Assembly: GCA_016714895.1 (NCBI GenBank) | Contig: JADKBV010000011.1 | Coordinates: 62,001-126,000, forward strand | DNA length: 64,000 nt | Direction: 5' to 3' | Origin: Saprospiraceae bacterium | GTDB taxonomy: Bacteria; Bacteroidota; Bacteroidia; Chitinophagales; Saprospiraceae | Part shown: positions 55,968 through 64,000 of the stretch, piece after piece | Position numbering within the stretch: the first letter of the stretch is position 1 | Layout of the letters: each line of letters starts with the position of its first letter | Translations under genes and position numbers: made by a program | Notes under the pieces: generated by a model | Told to the model about the DNA's origin: nothing | The model's input: the letters and a program-made list of their open reading frames with translations, nothing else | Databases searched by the model: none

Positions 55968-57290
55968 TCAAGGTAATGTGTTTTCAACGTTTTCTGATTT
56001 TTTAAACGGGGGCATCTGCAGGTAGCTCAATCTTCTCCACAACCATTGTGCCGGTCCGTAATGGAAATACTTCAACCATATTGGACTTATGATTAGCTGG
56101 AAAACCCATATGCTGAAAACCACGTACAATAATTCATATCGTTCCAGTTTCCCAAACAAACCAAAACCTGCACCGGTGAAAACAATCATACAAATGAGCG
56201 AATGGGTCAGATAATTGGTCAGGGCCATTTTTCCAACACAGGAAATGGCATATTTTAACCAGTTCAGGATATGGAGTTTGCTAAAGATGAGGATCATTCC
56301 GATATGTCCCAAGGATACCGTCACCCGACCCACATCGTATGTCGGATTGGTCTCGAAAAAAGAAATATAAGAAAAATTTTGATTTAAAATGTTCATGGTT
56401 TCAAAATAATTGACGGTAAGACCGATAGAATAACCTACAATTACCATAGTCAGATAAAAACGAAAAGATTTGACCCCTGACAAAATGTTCAACTTAAACA
56501 GGGCAATCCCAAGCAACATCATGGGAAGGATATCCCAACAATCATAACGGTAAGGGCCATATGTTTTCCACTCCATTACAATAGGTGCATTAAAGGCAAC
56601 CACATCAAAATATCCTTTGCGCATGCTTTCATTATAATATTGAATACTTTCCGGCGACCTGTATTCCAAAACTTTTTCCCACTCTTTTTTGGCCTCTTTT
56701 GTCTCAAAATCAAGTGTTTTTCCTTCTGCACTCAGGCGTTTTGCTTCTTCCACTTTGGCCAACAAATCAACTTTACCTTTATATTCCATAAAATTCCATA
56801 AGGATCCTATAGAAAATAATACCAATGCCGTGATGATTAATTTTTTCGGTGTAAAACGCCGGAATGAATATACCAAAAATCCCATCAAAGCATAGTTGAA
56901 CAATATTTCACCGGACCATATTAAAAGATAGGCATGAAGTACACCAAATAACAACAACCATGTCAGTCTCCTGAAATATATATCAGCCCCCTGGATACCA
57001 GCGTCTCTTTTGTCCAGCCGGTCAAGGAGTATAAACATGCCCACTCCAAAAAGCAAAGAAAAAAGACCCCGCATGGTGCCTTCAAAAAACATGCTGGTAG
57101 CCACCCACGTGTATAAATTATAACCTTCGTAACCGCCGGCAATCGTCGGATCACTGTAAGCATTGGCCAATCCAAACCCATTGATATTCATCAGCAATAT
57201 GCCGCAAAGTACAAAACCCCGCATGATGTCAAGCGACTTAATACGTTCTCCTGTTTCAACAGGTCCGAGTAAAGTGTTTCGTGTTTCCAT
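55968..57290 (-). CDS. DUF418 family multi-pass membrane protein
   Basis: 440 residues with about ten hydrophobic helices. The N-terminal motif RIKSLDIMRGFVLCGILLMNI and C-terminal block (LKYAISCVGKMALTNYLTHSLICM...LERYELLYVVFSIWVFQLIISPIWLKYFHYGPAQWLWRRLSY) are diagnostic for DUF418. These proteins are distantly similar to membrane acyltransferases of type 3. It follows the MBOAT gene after 24 bases, which supports a part in the same cell-envelope acyl-transfer pathway. A hydrophilic loop at ~170-220 rich in Lys/Glu faces one side of the membrane. Confidence 0.85.
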   Translation of the reverse strand: METRNTLLGPVETGERIKSLDIMRGFVLCGILLMNINGFGLANAYSDPTIAGGYEGYNLYTWVATSMFFEGTMRGLFSLLFGVGMFILLDRLDKRDAGIQGADIYFRRLTWLLLFGVLHAYLLIWSGEILFNYALMGFLVYSFRRFTPKKLIITALVLFSIGSLWNFMEYKGKVDLLAKVEEAKRLSAEGKTLDFETKEAKKEWEKVLEYRSPESIQYYNESMRKGYFDVVAFNAPIVMEWKTYGPYRYDCWDILPMMLLGIALFKLNILSGVKSFRFYLTMVIVGYSIGLTVNYFETMNILNQNFSYISFFETNPTYDVGRVTVSLGHIGMILIFSKLHILNWLKYAISCVGKMALTNYLTHSLICMIVFTGAGFGLFGKLERYELLYVVFSIWVFQLIISPIWLKYFHYGPAQWLWRRLSYLQMPPFKKSENVENTLP

Positions 57291-57314
57291 TACTTGCTTT
57301 TGTAAAATGAATGG

Positions 57315-58730
57315 TTAAAATTGAAAATATATAAACTGCTCGCCCTGGCCATGGGAAATACAAATGAGAAATACCATCGTCGCCCAGACAATCCCGGTGA
57401 TCCAGGGACCTGCAGAGGATGTGACCATCCTGACGGTGTGGTGACGCATATAATAGTGGGTCAGAAACAAAATCCCGGACAGAACAAATACTTTTGTCAG
57501 GTCAAAATAACCTAAAACTTTTTCGCCCTCTCCAAAACCTGTGACCATGGCTGTGATGATGTTCCACGCTGTGCCAAAATCTTCCGCTCTGAAAAATACC
57601 CAGGTAAAATTGACCAATATAAAGGTGAGTCCTGCCAAAAGGAGACCGTTCCACCAGTTTATTTCAAACCGGAATCTGCCTTTCAGTATTCTTTCTATGA
57701 TGAGATAGGTTCCATGCAAAAAGCCCCAGAATACAAAGGTCCAGGCCGCACCGTGCCAAAGCCCTCCCAAAAGCATGGTAAGCATTAGGGCGACGTACAT
57801 ACGAGTGAGGCCAAAACGATTGCCTCCCAAAGGAATGTACAGGTAATCTCTCAGCCACGAAGACAGGGAGATGTGCCACCGACGCCAGAATTCTGAAAAA
57901 CCTATAGAACCGTATGGATATAAAAAATTGTCTGTCAGGGTGAATCCCAACATATAAGAAATCCCTATGGCACACGTAGAATAACCGGCAAAATCAAAAA
58001 ATATCTGCGCTGAGAAAGCCAGAACACCAGCCCACGCATCCCAGAAATTCAGATTTTTATCGGCATTAAAAACCGCATCAGCAGCACCGGAAAACATCGT
58101 ATCTGCCATCACAATTTTTTCAAATAAACCCAGAGTCAGCAAAAAGAGTCCCCATATAAAAAGGTCCACTGTGGCTTTTTTTTCTTCATAAAACTGAGTG
58201 ATGAGATCCCCTGCCCGTACTATCGGTCCGGCTACGAGTTGCGGAAAAAAGGTGACATATAAGGCAAAATCCAAAAAAGTTCGGGCGGGTTCCAGCTTCC
58301 TTTGATATACATCTATGGTGTAGGACATGGTTTGGAAGGTATAAAATGAAATACCCATAGGAAGGATGATATTCATAGGCAGGGGTTCGTATGAAAACCC
58401 GGCCAGATTGACAAAAGAAATAAAATTTTCCAATAAAAAATTGCCGTATTTGAAGAAGGCCAGAAAGCCGAGATTGACGACCATACTGACCCATAGCCAG
58501 AATTTTCTCCGGTTTGGTTTTGTTTCATGATAAATTTTATTGCCGGCTATCCAATCGACCATAGTCGATATCCAAAGCAGGATAATGAGTGGTGGATTCC
58601 ACAATCCGTAAAATACGTAGCTGGAAAATAACAACATACGTTTTTTATTGACCCAACCCAAAAACGGACCATAATACAATACCAAAATTACGGCAAAAAA
58701 TACGATAAAACCAAGGGAATTAAAGACCAT
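57315..58730 (-). CDS. MBOAT family O-acyltransferase (AlgI/DltB-like)
   Basis: 471 residues from the ATG at 58730; the frame runs further upstream but would overlap the SGNH gene, whose stop is one base before this start. It has many hydrophobic helices and the MBOAT signature: FWRRWHISLSSWLRDYLYIPLGGNR and the catalytic His (near residue 325) in LLGGLWHGAAWTFVFWG. Such proteins carry acyl groups from the cytoplasm across the inner membrane for transfer to exopolysaccharide or wall polymers. Neighbours: SGNH protein upstream and DUF418 downstream, an arrangement like AlgI with AlgJ/AlgX or DltB with DltD. The acceptor polymer is not known. Confidence 0.9.
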   Translation of the reverse strand: MVFNSLGFIVFFAVILVLYYGPFLGWVNKKRMLLFSSYVFYGLWNPPLIILLWISTMVDWIAGNKIYHETKPNRRKFWLWVSMVVNLGFLAFFKYGNFLLENFISFVNLAGFSYEPLPMNIILPMGISFYTFQTMSYTIDVYQRKLEPARTFLDFALYVTFFPQLVAGPIVRAGDLITQFYEEKKATVDLFIWGLFLLTLGLFEKIVMADTMFSGAADAVFNADKNLNFWDAWAGVLAFSAQIFFDFAGYSTCAIGISYMLGFTLTDNFLYPYGSIGFSEFWRRWHISLSSWLRDYLYIPLGGNRFGLTRMYVALMLTMLLGGLWHGAAWTFVFWGFLHGTYLIIERILKGRFRFEINWWNGLLLAGLTFILVNFTWVFFRAEDFGTAWNIITAMVTGFGEGEKVLGYFDLTKVFVLSGILFLTHYYMRHHTVRMVTSSAGPWITGIVWATMVFLICISHGQGEQFIYFQF

Positions 58731-58731
58731 A

Positions 58732-59790
58732 TCAGTGATTTTGGGGTTGAGGTAATACGTTGTCTTTGAGCAATAACGTAACAAAGGCATTCGTAAACTT
58801 ATCTGCGTCTTCGCCGGACAGGTGTGACCATTCGGGACAATCAAAGTTTTTTAAAGATTCATAATCATCGTAATGATATCCTTTGACTCCTGTTTTTTCC
58901 AGTAAAACATCCCAAAACTCCTCTCTGGGTTGGTTTTTTGCTTCCTGTTCTTTGTAAAAACCTGTGGAAGGTGATCTTAAAAAGACGATATTCCCTCCCC
59001 GGTCTTTAAATTTTTTGACAAGGTTAGACACATATAAAACAGCTTCATCTTTGGGTGATTTTTTGGCTTTTTTGTTGTGCGATTGCCATACTCTTTTAAC
59101 GGTATTGGCAAATGCCGTATCGTGTGCACACCGATTTGACATTCTTGTATTCCTGTCGATATCCAGGTATTGAAAACTGTTAAAAGGCGGGTCATTTTCT
59201 TTGCCGGTACGAACGCCCCATTTGGTAGCCCGCAGGAGAGATTTCAGGTCTATGTCATCTGCCCATTCGTTTTCGCTGGCTGTTAAAAATGCCAGATTAT
59301 TTTGTAAAGGAATGGATAAAAAATGATTGAGTCTGTCGGCATACGTTCGTTTATGGTAGAAGTCGATTCTTTTTTGGGTGCGGCTCCAACTCCGGGAATC
59401 TTTACTGATTTTTGAAAAAAATATGCCGGGGGTGACACCAACGATGAGGGTGCCGGCATAATTTGTATGTTCGATGATATCTTCCAAAACCGGTATCGGG
59501 TTTCCCCCTGCGGTAGACAATTGTATCGGTTTTACACCGGTCATTTTTTGCCATTCAGGGATTTGCAGATTAAATAATGTTCTGGAAGAACCTATGATGA
59601 CCACACTTGAGGCGTCCGGATTTTCAACTTTGGCGCGTGTTTGTGCCCACAAAAATTTATCATCCGGCAGGTCGGGAATTCGTCCCCGGGACCGCCAAAA
59701 AAATTCCCATGATACGACGGATATCAAACTGAACAGGATGGTGATCCACAAAGTTTTTTGAAGATGTAACGGGGTGTCTGTACGTGACAT
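58732..59790 (-). CDS. SGNH-like membrane-anchored protein, partner of the MBOAT transferase
   Basis: 352 residues. One N-terminal membrane helix (~14-31, LWITILFSLISVVSWEFFW) anchors a periplasmic domain. Catalytic-looking elements are GSSRT (Ser68/69) in VVIIGSSRTLFNLQI and a C-terminal Asp-x-x-x-x-x-His (Asp317, His323) in FDCPEWSHLSGEDADKF, as in SGNH hydrolases and transferases. Together with the MBOAT gene (one base apart) it should complete the transfer of acyl groups to a polymer outside the membrane, as AlgJ/AlgX or DltD do. It is the first gene of the set; a promoter was not recognised. Confidence 0.75.
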   Translation of the reverse strand: MSRTDTPLHLQKTLWITILFSLISVVSWEFFWRSRGRIPDLPDDKFLWAQTRAKVENPDASSVVIIGSSRTLFNLQIPEWQKMTGVKPIQLSTAGGNPIPVLEDIIEHTNYAGTLIVGVTPGIFFSKISKDSRSWSRTQKRIDFYHKRTYADRLNHFLSIPLQNNLAFLTASENEWADDIDLKSLLRATKWGVRTGKENDPPFNSFQYLDIDRNTRMSNRCAHDTAFANTVKRVWQSHNKKAKKSPKDEAVLYVSNLVKKFKDRGGNIVFLRSPSTGFYKEQEAKNQPREEFWDVLLEKTGVKGYHYDDYESLKNFDCPEWSHLSGEDADKFTNAFVTLLLKDNVLPQPQNH

Positions 59791-59960
59791 AAGGCAAAGA
59801 ACGGGTGTTGGTTTGAGGTTAACGAATGTTTTGTCGTGTAAATTTAATAAATAATATGATGTGGCTTATATTATGAAGATAAAATTTATATTTTACCAAC
59901 ATTCGGTTGTATGATGTTAAAAATTGGTTTTTTCGGGGAGTATTCGTTTCCTGAAATTGT

Positions 59961-60220
59961 GTGTATTACACAACTTCGTTGATATTGTTCCGTTGGAGCA
60001 AATTGTCGGGTTGGGGCCAAATACCCCGTAGGGGAAGTATGTTTATAGCCACGGATGAAATCTGTGGTTAAGTAAATACGTTAATTCATTATGGCAAAAA
60101 TCCCGTCAAAATGAATTATCCTATTCATGAAAACCACGGATTTCATTCGAGTTACAAACTTTTTGTTCCGTTGGAGTAAATTGCCCAACGGGACAATACT
60201 TGCGAAGTTGTGAAATACAC
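59961..60220. repeat. MITE-like composite repeat with terminal and internal hairpins
   Basis: GTGTATTACACAACTTCG (59961-59978) is inverted at 60203-60220 (17 of 18). Inside, TTGTTCCGTTGGAGCAAATTGTC (23 bases, at 59985-60007) recurs in direct orientation at 60163-60185 (21 of 23). The second copy forms a 12-pair hairpin with CCAACGGGACAA (60185-60196). A further inverted pair around ATGAAATC-GTGGTT lies at ~60055-60072 and 60131-60146. No reading frame. It fills most of 59791-60228, directly after the PA14 gene's stop; the rest is AT-rich and empty. Confidence 0.7.
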
Positions 60221-60228
60221 CCATCTTC

Positions 60229-62601
60229 TTATTCAAATCGCGCAACAAACTTTTTGTCATTGTACACATATTCAAACAAAACCTGAGACAAATCGGACAT
60301 CTTTTTGACAGGCATCCTTTTGCGGTACAATCCTTCATTCAAAACCTCATTATCCATCAGGTAATACGTCACGTCTGAAACGGCATCTTTGGCTGTAACT
60401 TTGGCATGTCCTTTTCCTTCCGTCCGGAAATACACGTCTATATGGCTGCCATCTGCTGTTTTCCGCACAAAAAGGAATGGTAATTCTGCTATGTTTTTAG
60501 TCAGGTTTTCTGTCCGGGAAGCCACCGGATTTTGCTGACGAAGGACATTCACATCACAAGGTGCGACAGATGCCATAAAAATAGAATTGTACTCCGTCTC
60601 AAAGCCGGGATTGAGCTCTACAAAACTTCCCGCCACCATTCCTGCCACACCGTTGACGGTAACAATTTCTTCGGATGTAATACTGATCTCCGCACCGATG
60701 ACTTGTTGGTTTAACATCGTATCCTGCAGCAGAACAATGGTTTCATCACAAGGATTTACAAAAAGATTGATGCCCTGACACTCACACATGTCATTGTATT
60801 TGTCATCGACAGTATTTTCATTTCCGTCATCACAAACGGTATTCATCTCAGGACATACGACGGCATGAAAGGCTACCTTGCTCAGACCCCGGCAGGTCGT
60901 CGTATCATCCAAAGACTGAATGAGGATGTATCTTGCCCGGATATTGTTAAAATCCGGTCCGTTGAATCCTCCGTATCCGTTTTCTCCCGGAGCAAGCGGC
61001 CAGTTGTAATTGCCCAATCTCTCCCAGGTATTGCCATCTTCAGAATAATCTATTGACACGATCTCAAAACCGTTTTGTGTCTGTCCTTCGACATTATAAT
61101 TCCATATCTGCGAGGATATCATCTCATATCGCTGTCCGAGGTCATACATGATCCAATGACCTCTTTCCCTTTCAGGGTTGGGATTGTCACTGACGGAACA
61201 GGACAACCAGGCGTTTTCAGGGCGGGTGTCCAACTGATCTGTCAGCCCACATTTTGGAAACGGAGTGTAATTGGCAAGGGGGCTGTCACAATCTTCGCCG
61301 GAACAGGGTATGCCTACACAATCACAATCTGCATTGTACTGATCATCGTTGGTAAAAGGATTTCCGTCATCACAAAGGGTGCCTTGGGGTATGCAGGCAA
61401 CATCGCAGTCATAATCGTAAAAATAAAAGGCAGGAATCCTCTTCCAGACATTGGCCGGTGTAAAAGGTGTCTGCCAAAACAAACCGAAATGGCTGCTTCC
61501 GGTTCCTTGTTTTTGGTTGATTTCGATATAATAAAACTGACCTGCCTCAAGGTAGACATTGGCCGTGGACTGGAAAATATATTTATTGTGTTCTGTCATG
61601 TTTGACCATGCCAATACGATGGCCAATGTTGCCTGTTTGTTGGCCGGGTCGTGGTTGTTGCTCAAAAACAAAGCTGTCTGATCATCACCGGTGATATTAA
61701 ATCTGTAATTTCCGGAGACAGGCACAGAAATATAAGCGGACACGAGCTGACCAAAATTGTTTAATCCGCTCGTGGACGGCAGTCCGGCATGATTCATAGC
61801 AGCACTGAACTGCGGCGTTCCCGGAAAATTGGCCGAAGCATACAAATCATTTAACGTAGATCCGGTAATATTATCATAACGGTATCTTTCTAATTTTCCC
61901 CGTTCTCCGATGCACGTGAGATTGGTATTTGTTTTACCGACACAGTTACAGTGCCCGTCTTCCTGATCATCTGTTGTTTGGGCATTTCCATCATCACAGC
62001 TTGTACCTCTCGGCGGACAAGGGTCATCCGTACAACCGACATTGTAGATGTATTGTGCTGAAACAATATTCCAGTTGGTGTTGCTGATAAAACTGTTTTT
62101 CCAGAATATGCGGCAATGATCATTTCCTGTGCTTTCGACGTAAGTCAGTTCGAAATAATAGTATTGTCCACCTGTAAGTTCAATCCTTGCAGAGGTTTGT
62201 TCCGGGTATTTGGTATGTTCCGTGAGATTGGTATTGGCAGGTACGGAAGCCACCAGCCTCAGATTGGCGGGATTGTCGTCTGTGCTGAGCATAAACTGGC
62301 CTCTTTCGTTGCAGGTCATGTTAAACTGCACGCTGTCGGTGGTATTGATCCGGATGTATCCTGCGATTCTGCCACCGATGTTGTTGTCATAATTGATCGG
62401 TGCATCAATGCTGTAGATGGTTTGTACCACATCGGGGCTATTTGGAAAAAACTCATGGGCACTCAGCTCGCTCAAAGAGACATCGTACATGTTTCTCCAG
62501 CACTGCCATTTGACAGAACCTTGAGTTCCGGGACAAATTTGTGCTATCAATGATGATTGAAAAAGCACAAAAAGAAAGATATATAAAATGTTATTTTTCA
62601 T
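60229..62601 (-). CDS. Secreted protein with PA14-like and discoidin-like domains and CDDGN repeats
   Basis: 790 residues. Signal peptide MKNNILYIFLFVLFQSSLIAQ. Two PA14-like sugar-binding domains (~22-185 and ~228-395; pattern 'GRIAGYIRINTTDSVQFNMTCNERGQFMLSTDDNPANLRLVA'), each followed by a cysteine-rich spacer G-T-x-CDDGN-x-x-T-x-DDQ...C-C-x-G. Then a discoidin/F5-8C-like domain (~450-580, WIMYDLGQRYEMISSQIWNYN...GFEIVSIDYSEDGNTWERLG), another CDDGN spacer, and a beta-rich end without a classical sorting motif. It starts seven bases after the stop of the DUF1501 gene, so they form an operon. Probably a carbohydrate-binding exported protein. Confidence 0.82.
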   Translation of the reverse strand: MKNNILYIFLFVLFQSSLIAQICPGTQGSVKWQCWRNMYDVSLSELSAHEFFPNSPDVVQTIYSIDAPINYDNNIGGRIAGYIRINTTDSVQFNMTCNERGQFMLSTDDNPANLRLVASVPANTNLTEHTKYPEQTSARIELTGGQYYYFELTYVESTGNDHCRIFWKNSFISNTNWNIVSAQYIYNVGCTDDPCPPRGTSCDDGNAQTTDDQEDGHCNCVGKTNTNLTCIGERGKLERYRYDNITGSTLNDLYASANFPGTPQFSAAMNHAGLPSTSGLNNFGQLVSAYISVPVSGNYRFNITGDDQTALFLSNNHDPANKQATLAIVLAWSNMTEHNKYIFQSTANVYLEAGQFYYIEINQKQGTGSSHFGLFWQTPFTPANVWKRIPAFYFYDYDCDVACIPQGTLCDDGNPFTNDDQYNADCDCVGIPCSGEDCDSPLANYTPFPKCGLTDQLDTRPENAWLSCSVSDNPNPERERGHWIMYDLGQRYEMISSQIWNYNVEGQTQNGFEIVSIDYSEDGNTWERLGNYNWPLAPGENGYGGFNGPDFNNIRARYILIQSLDDTTTCRGLSKVAFHAVVCPEMNTVCDDGNENTVDDKYNDMCECQGINLFVNPCDETIVLLQDTMLNQQVIGAEISITSEEIVTVNGVAGMVAGSFVELNPGFETEYNSIFMASVAPCDVNVLRQQNPVASRTENLTKNIAELPFLFVRKTADGSHIDVYFRTEGKGHAKVTAKDAVSDVTYYLMDNEVLNEGLYRKRMPVKKMSDLSQVLFEYVYNDKKFVARFE

Positions 62602-62608
62602 GACCCTA

Positions 62609-64000
62609 TCAATTAAACATTCCTATCGGCATATAACCCGTTGGCGGATCAGCCGGACAAGAGGTGGAATAAAAATTACAGATATTCGGCAATACATAAG
62701 ACAGATCATTGGGTGATACGCCAAACCATAAAGCGAGTTCGGCAAACATCTCATCTACCGATGTCGTCGGAATCATCCTGCCCCGATTGCTGACGTTGAG
62801 CGGATTGTTGGTAAGGGCCAGCGATGGATACTCTCCAAACACCTGTTTGCCTTGTATGGGGCCTCCCATGATCATCTGATTGCTTCCCCAGGCATGATCG
62901 GTACCATTGCCGTTGCTTGTCAGTGTTCGGGCAAAATCTGAAATGGTAAAAGTTACCACATTGTTATGTACACCCAATTCTGTGAGTGCATTGTTAAATT
63001 CATTGAGTGCAGCGCTGACCACCGGAAGCATGGTATTCATATTGCCTAAAAGGTTGTCATGGTGATCCCATCCGCCATAATTGACAAAAAATACCTGTCT
63101 GCTGGTGCCCAGAAAACTACGAACGCTGATGAGTTCTGCGATTTTTAATAAATCCTGGGACAATCCTGAGGTAGAAAAAGGAGTGGTCAACGGTGTAACA
63201 TTGGCCATAGCCACCCGAAACTTTTCAATGCTGTCTATGCTGTTTTTTCCCAGATTACCGAGGGTTTGCTGGAAGATATTGCTGTATTCCTGTTCCATCA
63301 TACTACCGATGGCCTGATTGCGGATGCTGGTTTTGTATCCCTGGTCACTCCAAAAGGACGGAAAAGGGGTAAAACCGATGTTTGCAGCTGTTGTACTTCG
63401 CGAAAGTGAAAATTCTGTGGTTTCATTGCCCGCCTGAAAACGGTTTTTCCCGCTGAGGGAAATGTTGAAAGACACTTCCGGAATGGTATTCATATCATTG
63501 AGCAGGTCGGCTATTCTGCCGGCTACACCCACAGCTGATCTGGATTGTGGTACGGACGTCTGCCAGTGCATAATTTGATCAGAATGAGAATACAAACCCA
63601 AAGGAAGTTTTTTGATACCTGCATTGTATTCGGTGACATTGGCGATGGGTTCAATGAGGGTACCGATATTTGCCAGAAAAGACAGATGTTCGTTGTCGAA
63701 CATATTTCTCACCTGTGGCATAGCAGCATGTACTCCATATGTTTTGCCATTGTCATCGTAGTCCAGATCCAGCAATTGAGCCGGTGTGGCATTTTTGAGC
63801 AAAGCCAGTCCACCTCTCGATGCCGCATAATGGTTGTAATTTTCTGTATCCGTTGGTACCAGAATATTATGTGAATCCCAACCTCCTGAAAGCAGAATAC
63901 ACACCATGGCTTTGTAGTCGCCGGGTGTACTGATGATGTGTGGTCGGGCAGCTGCGGTAGCAATGGCTCCGAGATTCAGTACGCTGGATAAAAACGTCAG
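62609..64000 (-). CDS. DUF1501 family protein (5' end beyond the window)
   Basis: At least 463 residues; the frame stays open through the window edge (…FLSSVLNLGAIATAAARPHIISTPGDYKA before MVCILLSGGWDSHN), so the annotated Met at 63907 is not the start. Diagnostic DUF1501 features: LLSGGWDSHN, VFFVNYGGWDHHDNLLGNM, TISDFARTLTSNGNGTDHAWGSNQMIMGG. The family has an alkaline-phosphatase/sulfatase-like fold, and members usually carry a Tat-type leader and are exported. They often travel with DUF1800 genes, which would be expected upstream. The substrate is unknown. Confidence 0.88.
   Translation of the reverse strand: MTFLSSVLNLGAIATAAARPHIISTPGDYKAMVCILLSGGWDSHNILVPTDTENYNHYAASRGGLALLKNATPAQLLDLDYDDNGKTYGVHAAMPQVRNMFDNEHLSFLANIGTLIEPIANVTEYNAGIKKLPLGLYSHSDQIMHWQTSVPQSRSAVGVAGRIADLLNDMNTIPEVSFNISLSGKNRFQAGNETTEFSLSRSTTAANIGFTPFPSFWSDQGYKTSIRNQAIGSMMEQEYSNIFQQTLGNLGKNSIDSIEKFRVAMANVTPLTTPFSTSGLSQDLLKIAELISVRSFLGTSRQVFFVNYGGWDHHDNLLGNMNTMLPVVSAALNEFNNALTELGVHNNVVTFTISDFARTLTSNGNGTDHAWGSNQMIMGGPIQGKQVFGEYPSLALTNNPLNVSNRGRMIPTTSVDEMFAELALWFGVSPNDLSYVLPNICNFYSTSCPADPPTGYMPIGMFN

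Noticed and set aside
58731..58844. Upstream extension of the MBOAT frame
   Set aside because: It overlaps the SGNH gene; the ATG at 58730 gives the normal MBOAT N-terminus one base after that gene's stop.

Overview
The window looks like chromosomal DNA of a Bacteroidota bacterium, probably near the Saprospiraceae/Lewinella group. The evidence is the many large secreted proteins ending in type IX secretion (T9SS) sorting domains (type A at 2177, 11960, 28650 and 50895; a type B, gliding-motility-type end on the minus-strand protein at 51252-55130). Promoters of the TTTG-N-TAnnTTTG kind, Ig/PKD/HYR/FN3-rich surface proteins, DUF1501, and a TPR histidine kinase with a LytTR regulator point the same way. 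No rRNA, tRNA or CRISPR array was seen.

Layout. 1-12 kb: the end of a dockerin-like T9SS protein; an operon of a secreted, membrane-anchored TPR-CHAT protease and a partner with the same topology (2470-6629); convergent to it an ECF sigma/anti-sigma pair; a lipoprotein; a helical hypothetical protein; a small T9SS protein. 12-20.5 kb: a three-gene set without signal peptides (zinc phospholipase C-like protein, Ig/CARDB-like protein, very large protein of unknown function). The last gene is split by an IS3-family element with a 3-bp target duplication, and removing the element restores one 1263-codon frame. 20.8-25.5 kb: a tight operon of a DNA methyltransferase, a protein with two GHKL ATPase modules (MORC/Hsp90-like plus histidine kinase) and a receiver-domain protein. 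It is bracketed by a 19-bp inverted repeat (18/19) and is a candidate defence system. 26-28.8 kb: a phased 42-bp tandem array, a relic of the first codons of a type I hsdM gene, and an IS200/REP-type Y1 transposase inside palindromic ends. Together, 12-28.8 kb reads as an accessory island.

28.9-51 kb: a beta-propeller protein, then a TPR histidine kinase/LytTR pair. Downstream are an outer-membrane barrel protein, a giant secreted protein (now split by a one-base frameshift in an A7 run), an FN3 protein and a 1.56-kaa T9SS adhesin. The same direct-repeat operator (ATTCAGAACAT, 21-bp period) stands before the kinase operon and before the barrel-giant-adhesin operon, so the two-component pair probably controls both itself and the surface system. 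Base composition falls sharply inside the giant gene near 37.1 kb, suggesting a mosaic.

51-64 kb, minus strand: a T9SS type B adhesin with a clear promoter, a SnoaL-like lipoprotein, a cell-envelope O-acylation set (DUF418, MBOAT, SGNH), and a PA14/discoidin protein following a DUF1501 gene that runs off the window. Several small non-autonomous repeat elements (50949-51191, 59961-60220, 6771-6915) sit between genes.
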